A stretch of DNA of 64,000 nt, from assembly GCF_003058225.1 (NCBI RefSeq), contig NZ_QBUG01000001.1:62001-126000 (forward strand), written 5' to 3'. Each line of letters opens with the position of its first letter. Position 1 is the stretch's first letter. The notes under the pieces are model-generated. The model did not search any database. It had not been told where the DNA came from and saw nothing but the letters and a program-made list of their open reading frames with translations. The translations under genes were made by a program, and so were the position numbers. Source of the stretch: Promicromonospora sp. AC04. GTDB lineage: Bacteria; Actinomycetota; Actinomycetes; Actinomycetales; Cellulomonadaceae. Shown in pieces: positions 60,523-64,000 of the stretch.

Positions 60523-63500
60523 TTACTGGCCCAAGTAATACTGCACGGGATCGCCATCCGGTCTGAAGAAAGTTCGGATAGTTCCGTCCTGTGACCGCAC
60601 ACCAAAGTATCCTGTCCTCGGGTCGACCCGCAAAACATCGGTTCCTCGTGTCTTCTCCATGACACCATCCGGCAAGCTTCCACCCATCAAATCACGCGCG
60701 GCGGCACGATACTGAGTGAATGAGCCCAGTTCAGGCATGTCAGCACCTCCAGGCTTTGGCCTCGCTGAACCATTCGGGCCGAGAACAACGCCCAAGACAT
60801 GCTTGGAGTAGTGCTTGAAAGCGAGCTCACGAGACGCAAAATCTCCGACCCGCACAAGCCCCGCGCCCCTCCCCGTTCCCTTGACGCTGACAGCGCTGAC
60901 GATGGCGACGCTTGCAAGGCCAGCGCCTTCGGCAACGTCTCCCGCAGCGAAGGCACCGCCAATTTCTTGCGCGTCGGCCTTGGTGCCCTCGACAGTTGCC
61001 TGGGGCATTCCGACGAGCATGGAGGCGTACTCGTCACATTCGGCCAGTAGATCGAACACACATGCCAAGTACTGACCGGTAAAGGCGTCGAGGCCATCAA
61101 TCATCTTGAGCCACTGCCGGTCTGCTCCGGCGTCGAATTCGTCCAACAAGCCTGGGTAGTGAAGTGGCTCTTCTTCGCCCGGGCAGAGGAGAAGTACCTT
61201 GCACCAGTCGATGGTGGTGTTGTCAACAACGTCTTCGGGACCAGGTCCGGCCGGGGGCGCCGTCCCGCCACCGCTAGAGCGTTCGCCGCGAAGGTAATCC
61301 TGGGAACTTGAGTCGCTGAAGCCCACGCCGTCCTGGTGCCAAGGGCGCGGCTCAAGGCCGTCGGGGTCCCAATATGTAGTGGGGTTGTTGTTGCCGTAGG
61401 AGTACCCGTTCCACTGCTCCGGGTCGGTCAGGTCCATGACCGGGTCCACACTTAGGAACCTGCCAATGGTCTCGTCGTACCAGCGGGCTCCCACCAACGT
61501 CAGGCCCGTGGACTCGTCGCGGACCTTGCCCAGGAACTCGTGGTCACCCGGCGCCGAGACCCCACCCCGCTGCTCACCGAATGGCAGCGTGTAGTGCTTG
61601 TCCACGCTCGTGGTGGTCCAGTTGGTGTTGTGCACCGACGCCAGCGGGGTGCCGTGCGGGTCGTTGATCAGCGACGTGACACCGCCGAGCCCGTTCGCGG
61701 TCCGCATCGCCACGGTCTGCCCGGCGAAGCTGTAGTACCGCGCCGCGGTGACCGTGCCGTTGGCGGCCTTGGTGATCTCCTGCCCACCGAGATACACCGT
61801 GACCGACCCGTCCGGAGCAGTCCGCACGAGACGGTCCCCTTCAGCGGAGTACAGGTTCCGACCGCCGGCAGTCGTCGTCGTGCCGGTGCCACGGTCAGGC
61901 CCGATACCAGAAGACTGGTCGCCATCCGTGTCGTCGTCCCCAGAGCCGGGCTCGGGTTCCGCATACACGGTTGTGGCGGTGCTGGTGGAAGCCAGCTCGC
62001 TCTCCTGATCCCACCCCAGGGACACAGCGGTGGTCAGGTAGTCGCTGTCCTGGGTCTGGGTCAGCGTCCGGCCCGCGTTGTCGTACGTGAACGACGTCCC
62101 CGAGGTCCCGCCCGGCCCGTCCGTCGTGATCGACGTGACCGCGTGCGGCCCAGCGAACTCGCCCACGTCGGTGGTGTCACCGTCCGCGTTCAGGTCTCGC
62201 GTGCCCTCGTAGGAGTAGTCCCGCGTGGTTGTCTGCCCACCATCGACGTCGCCCGCCGCGCCACGGGTCCGGTAGGTCTCGTAGGTGCGGTTGCCCAGCG
62301 AGTCGTACTCGAACGAGGACCAGTACGGCGCAGCCCCACCGAGTGCCGGGATCGACCTCGCCAGCCCGCAGTTGCCGGAGGCAGGGGTCCACGCCTCGGT
62401 CAGGCGGCGCAGCGCGTCGTATTCGTAGCACTGCCGGTCTGCGGCCCGCCCCGTGGACGTGGGTCGGTCCTTGACCGAGAGCACGTTCCCAGCTTCGTCG
62501 TACGAGTAGGTGAGATCGAGCTCGGTACCACCGATCCGTTCGCGGTCCAGCTTCACGCTCTGCAGCCGACTCGTACCGATCTCGTACCCGTAGGACACGA
62601 CAGTGCCGTAAGTGTTACCCAGGTCGAGAAAGGACAACCTGCCGTACACGTCGGTGCGGCTGCTAGCGACATAGGCACCCCACCCGAAACCACCACCCAT
62701 CCACTCAGCGACACTCGTGTCGTCGTCGTACTGGGTGGTCACGGTCTCCTTGCGCAACCCACCTGCGGCGGGATACGTGGTCGAGGCGAGCTGCCCGTCC
62801 GCGGTGTAGGTGGCCTTCTGCTCGTAGGTCCCTGTCAGACCGGCCATCGCGGTGGTGTCCGGAATGACGGTCGCCGTGCCGGTCGGGCGGTAAGCCTTGT
62901 CGAACCCGGTCACGGCCGTAACGAAATCGCCGTCCCCGTCCGCAGAGCCCGCAACTCTGGTAGAGCTCGTGACCTGGCCCTGGACAACTTGCCCCGCGTT
63001 CGCGCCGGCGTAGGACGTCAGAACGTCGTACGTCCACCTGGCGCGAACCGTGCCGGTGGCGGTGGCCTGCCGCACCGTCGTGCGGCGCCCCAGCTGGTCG
63101 TAGGCGTAGAACAGCTTCTGACCCGCGGCGTTCGTCACCGATGTGACCTGGCCTGCGACGTCGTACGCCGTGACCGTCTTCCCGGCGTCAGGATCTATGG
63201 CCTCGGTCTGCCGGCCGAGCTTGTCGTACGTGTAGGTCCAGGTGTTGTCCTCGGTGTCCAGCACCTTGGACAGCCGCCCTGCCTTGTATCGGTAGGTGGT
63301 GGTCTGCTCCTCCAGGTCGAGGACACCGGCCAGCGTGCGCACCCCCGCCTCGTCGACCGGGTCGCGCAGGAACTGGCTCATCTCGACCGTCCGCCCTCGA
63401 GCGTCGACCACCGACTGGGTCGGGGTCGCGCCGTCCGGAGGCACCACGGTGGTCGTGGCGCCGTCGTAGTGCGTGGTGGTGCGCCACTGCTCGTAGGCCG

Positions 63501-64000
63501 GGTTCGCGGGGGTGCCCGTGAACAAGACCTCGGTCCGGACCCGGCCCAAGCCGTCGTACGTGTAGACCGTGGTGGCGTCCGGTTCCACGGCCGCGCCCAC
63601 CAGGGTGGTGCTCGGGTTGCCGGTCGCGAACCAGCCCGAGGTCACGAACGAGACCCGGCCGTTCGCGTCGTACTCCGTGTCGGTGATGATCCGGCCGTTG
63701 GTCGCTTCGTCGTCCCCGTCCAGGGACTCCGTCTGCGTCTGGACCGGACGAAGCAGCCCGTCGTACAGCGCGACCGACGCGTGATAGCCGGAGCCGTCCG
63801 CGGCCAGCATCTTGGTGGTCACGGCGTTCACGCCGTTGCGCGACGTCGAGTACGCGTAGGTGACGTTCGCCGACTTGCCCTCCCGGTCCGGGTACGTCAC
63901 CGAGAGCAGGCGGCCGGCGGCGTCGTACGTCGCTGTTGTGGGCCTGTCGTTGGTGTCCTTTACCGTGGTCGGCACACCCAGGAGCGGGTGCAGCACAGTG
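60523..64000 (-). CDS. RHS/YD-repeat polymorphic toxin, C-terminal 1159 residues (5' end outside window)
   Basis: The frame is open to the window edge, so the N-terminus is missing. About 880 residues of YD/RHS repeats (TYDAAGRLLSVTYPD, YTYDGLGRVRTEV, YTYDKLGRQTEAIDPD, SFTYDNAGRTLTQT) lead to the core end DESTGLTLVGARWYDETIGR FLSVDP...NGYSYGNNNPTTYWDPDGLE. After DPDGL a variable tail of about 275 residues follows: a helical pretoxin region (VFDLLAECDEYASMLVGMPQ, a hydrophobic AGLASVAIVSAVSV) and a final domain with FKHYSKHVLG, TQYRAAARDLM, DVLRVDPRTGYFGVRSQDG and TFFRPDGDPVQYYLGQ. The last pattern resembles BECR-fold (barnase/EndoU/colicin/RelE) nuclease toxins (inference). The tail DNA is less G+C-rich than the repeats. 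The RHS shell encloses the toxin and delivers it to competing cells. Confidence 0.9.
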   Translation of the reverse strand, partial: TVLHPLLGVPTTVKDTNDRPTTATYDAAGRLLSVTYPDREGKSANVTYAYSTSRNGVNAVTTKMLAADGSGYHASVALYDGLLRPVQTQTESLDGDDEATNGRIITDTEYDANGRVSFVTSGWFATGNPSTTLVGAAVEPDATTVYTYDGLGRVRTEVLFTGTPANPAYEQWRTTTHYDGATTTVVPPDGATPTQSVVDARGRTVEMSQFLRDPVDEAGVRTLAGVLDLEEQTTTYRYKAGRLSKVLDTEDNTWTYTYDKLGRQTEAIDPDAGKTVTAYDVAGQVTSVTNAAGQKLFYAYDQLGRRTTVRQATATGTVRARWTYDVLTSYAGANAGQVVQGQVTSSTRVAGSADGDGDFVTAVTGFDKAYRPTGTATVIPDTTAMAGLTGTYEQKATYTADGQLASTTYPAAGGLRKETVTTQYDDDTSVAEWMGGGFGWGAYVASSRTDVYGRLSFLDLGNTYGTVVSYGYEIGTSRLQSVKLDRERIGGTELDLTYSYDEAGNVLSVKDRPTSTGRAADRQCYEYDALRRLTEAWTPASGNCGLARSIPALGGAAPYWSSFEYDSLGNRTYETYRTRGAAGDVDGGQTTTRDYSYEGTRDLNADGDTTDVGEFAGPHAVTSITTDGPGGTSGTSFTYDNAGRTLTQTQDSDYLTTAVSLGWDQESELASTSTATTVYAEPEPGSGDDDTDGDQSSGIGPDRGTGTTTTAGGRNLYSAEGDRLVRTAPDGSVTVYLGGQEITKAANGTVTAARYYSFAGQTVAMRTANGLGGVTSLINDPHGTPLASVHNTNWTTTSVDKHYTLPFGEQRGGVSAPGDHEFLGKVRDESTGLTLVGARWYDETIGRFLSVDPVMDLTDPEQWNGYSYGNNNPTTYWDPDGLEPRPWHQDGVGFSDSSSQDYLRGERSSGGGTAPPAGPGPEDVVDNTTIDWCKVLLLCPGEEEPLHYPGLLDEFDAGADRQWLKMIDGLDAFTGQYLACVFDLLAECDEYASMLVGMPQATVEGTKADAQEIGGAFAAGDVAEGAGLASVAIVSAVSVKGTGRGAGLVRVGDFASRELAFKHYSKHVLGVVLGPNGSARPKPGGADMPELGSFTQYRAAARDLMGGSLPDGVMEKTRGTDVLRVDPRTGYFGVRSQDGTIRTFFRPDGDPVQYYLGQ

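Overview
The window is a 64 kb stretch of very high G+C chromosome (coding frames dominated by G/C third positions, frequent GTG starts, many ATGA/GTGA stop-start overlaps). The division and cell-wall cluster order, the Wag31-type DivIVA, SepF, a PriA-type HisA, F420-type PPOX enzymes and a SAM-IV riboswitch place it in the Actinomycetota. A MurE specificity loop of the non-diaminopimelate kind (DDPH instead of DNPR) and the saccharolytic gene content point towards Micrococcales such as Promicromonosporaceae or Cellulomonadaceae (inference).

Region 1 (1-7.4 kb) is a sulfur-metabolism locus. It holds the end of one LLM-class flavin monooxygenase, a secreted intradiol-dioxygenase-like lipoprotein and a GNAT acetyltransferase. 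A leftward operon follows: LLM monooxygenase, rhodanese, MetY-type sulfhydrylase, second LLM monooxygenase. The leader of that operon has a good sigma70-type promoter, a SAM-IV riboswitch and then a short ORF with a strong ribosome binding site that ends in Met-Cys-Cys-His-Cys-Ser-Cys-Arg. This looks like stacked control by SAM and by cysteine supply and is the most interesting regulatory find.

Region 2 (7.4-18.4 kb) is an alpha-mannoside utilisation locus: a GH38 alpha-mannosidase, then an ABC importer (binding protein and two permeases, no ATPase), a LacI-type regulator and a GH92 alpha-mannosidase in one overlapping leftward operon. A perfect LacI-like operator lies at the predicted start of transcription. 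Both enzymes lack a signal peptide, so imported oligosaccharide would be cut in the cytoplasm.

Region 3 (18.4-37.7 kb) is mixed. It contains a three-gene operon (DUF1844 protein, membrane coiled-coil protein, trypsin-like lipoprotein), the his genes hisC-hisB-orf-hisH-priA-sseB, a RecQ helicase fused to a phosphoribosyltransferase domain, a methyltransferase, a secreted GH18 chitinase, a PPOX protein, an S4 protein, a displaced and inverted hisD, a cupin, a 1509-residue secreted subtilase and a NUDIX hydrolase.

Region 4 (37.7-59.9 kb), all leftward, is replication and the cell wall/division block. In order of transcription it runs murE-murF-mraY-murD-ftsW-murG-murC-ftsQ-ftsZ-pgeF, sepF, yggT, divIVA, a TraR/DksA protein, a small secreted repeat protein, lspA, rluD, dnaE, nudix. 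The yggS gene usually found between pgeF and sepF is absent. Upstream of murE, where ftsI, ftsL and mraW normally sit, there is instead region 5 (60.1-64 kb): the 3' part of an RHS/YD-repeat polymorphic toxin gene and its probable immunity gene, in visibly A/T-richer DNA.

Many transcription units end in unusually long, near-perfect palindromes without a T tract; two of them have a duplicated left arm so that two hairpins compete for one right arm. No tRNA, rRNA, CRISPR array or transposase was found.
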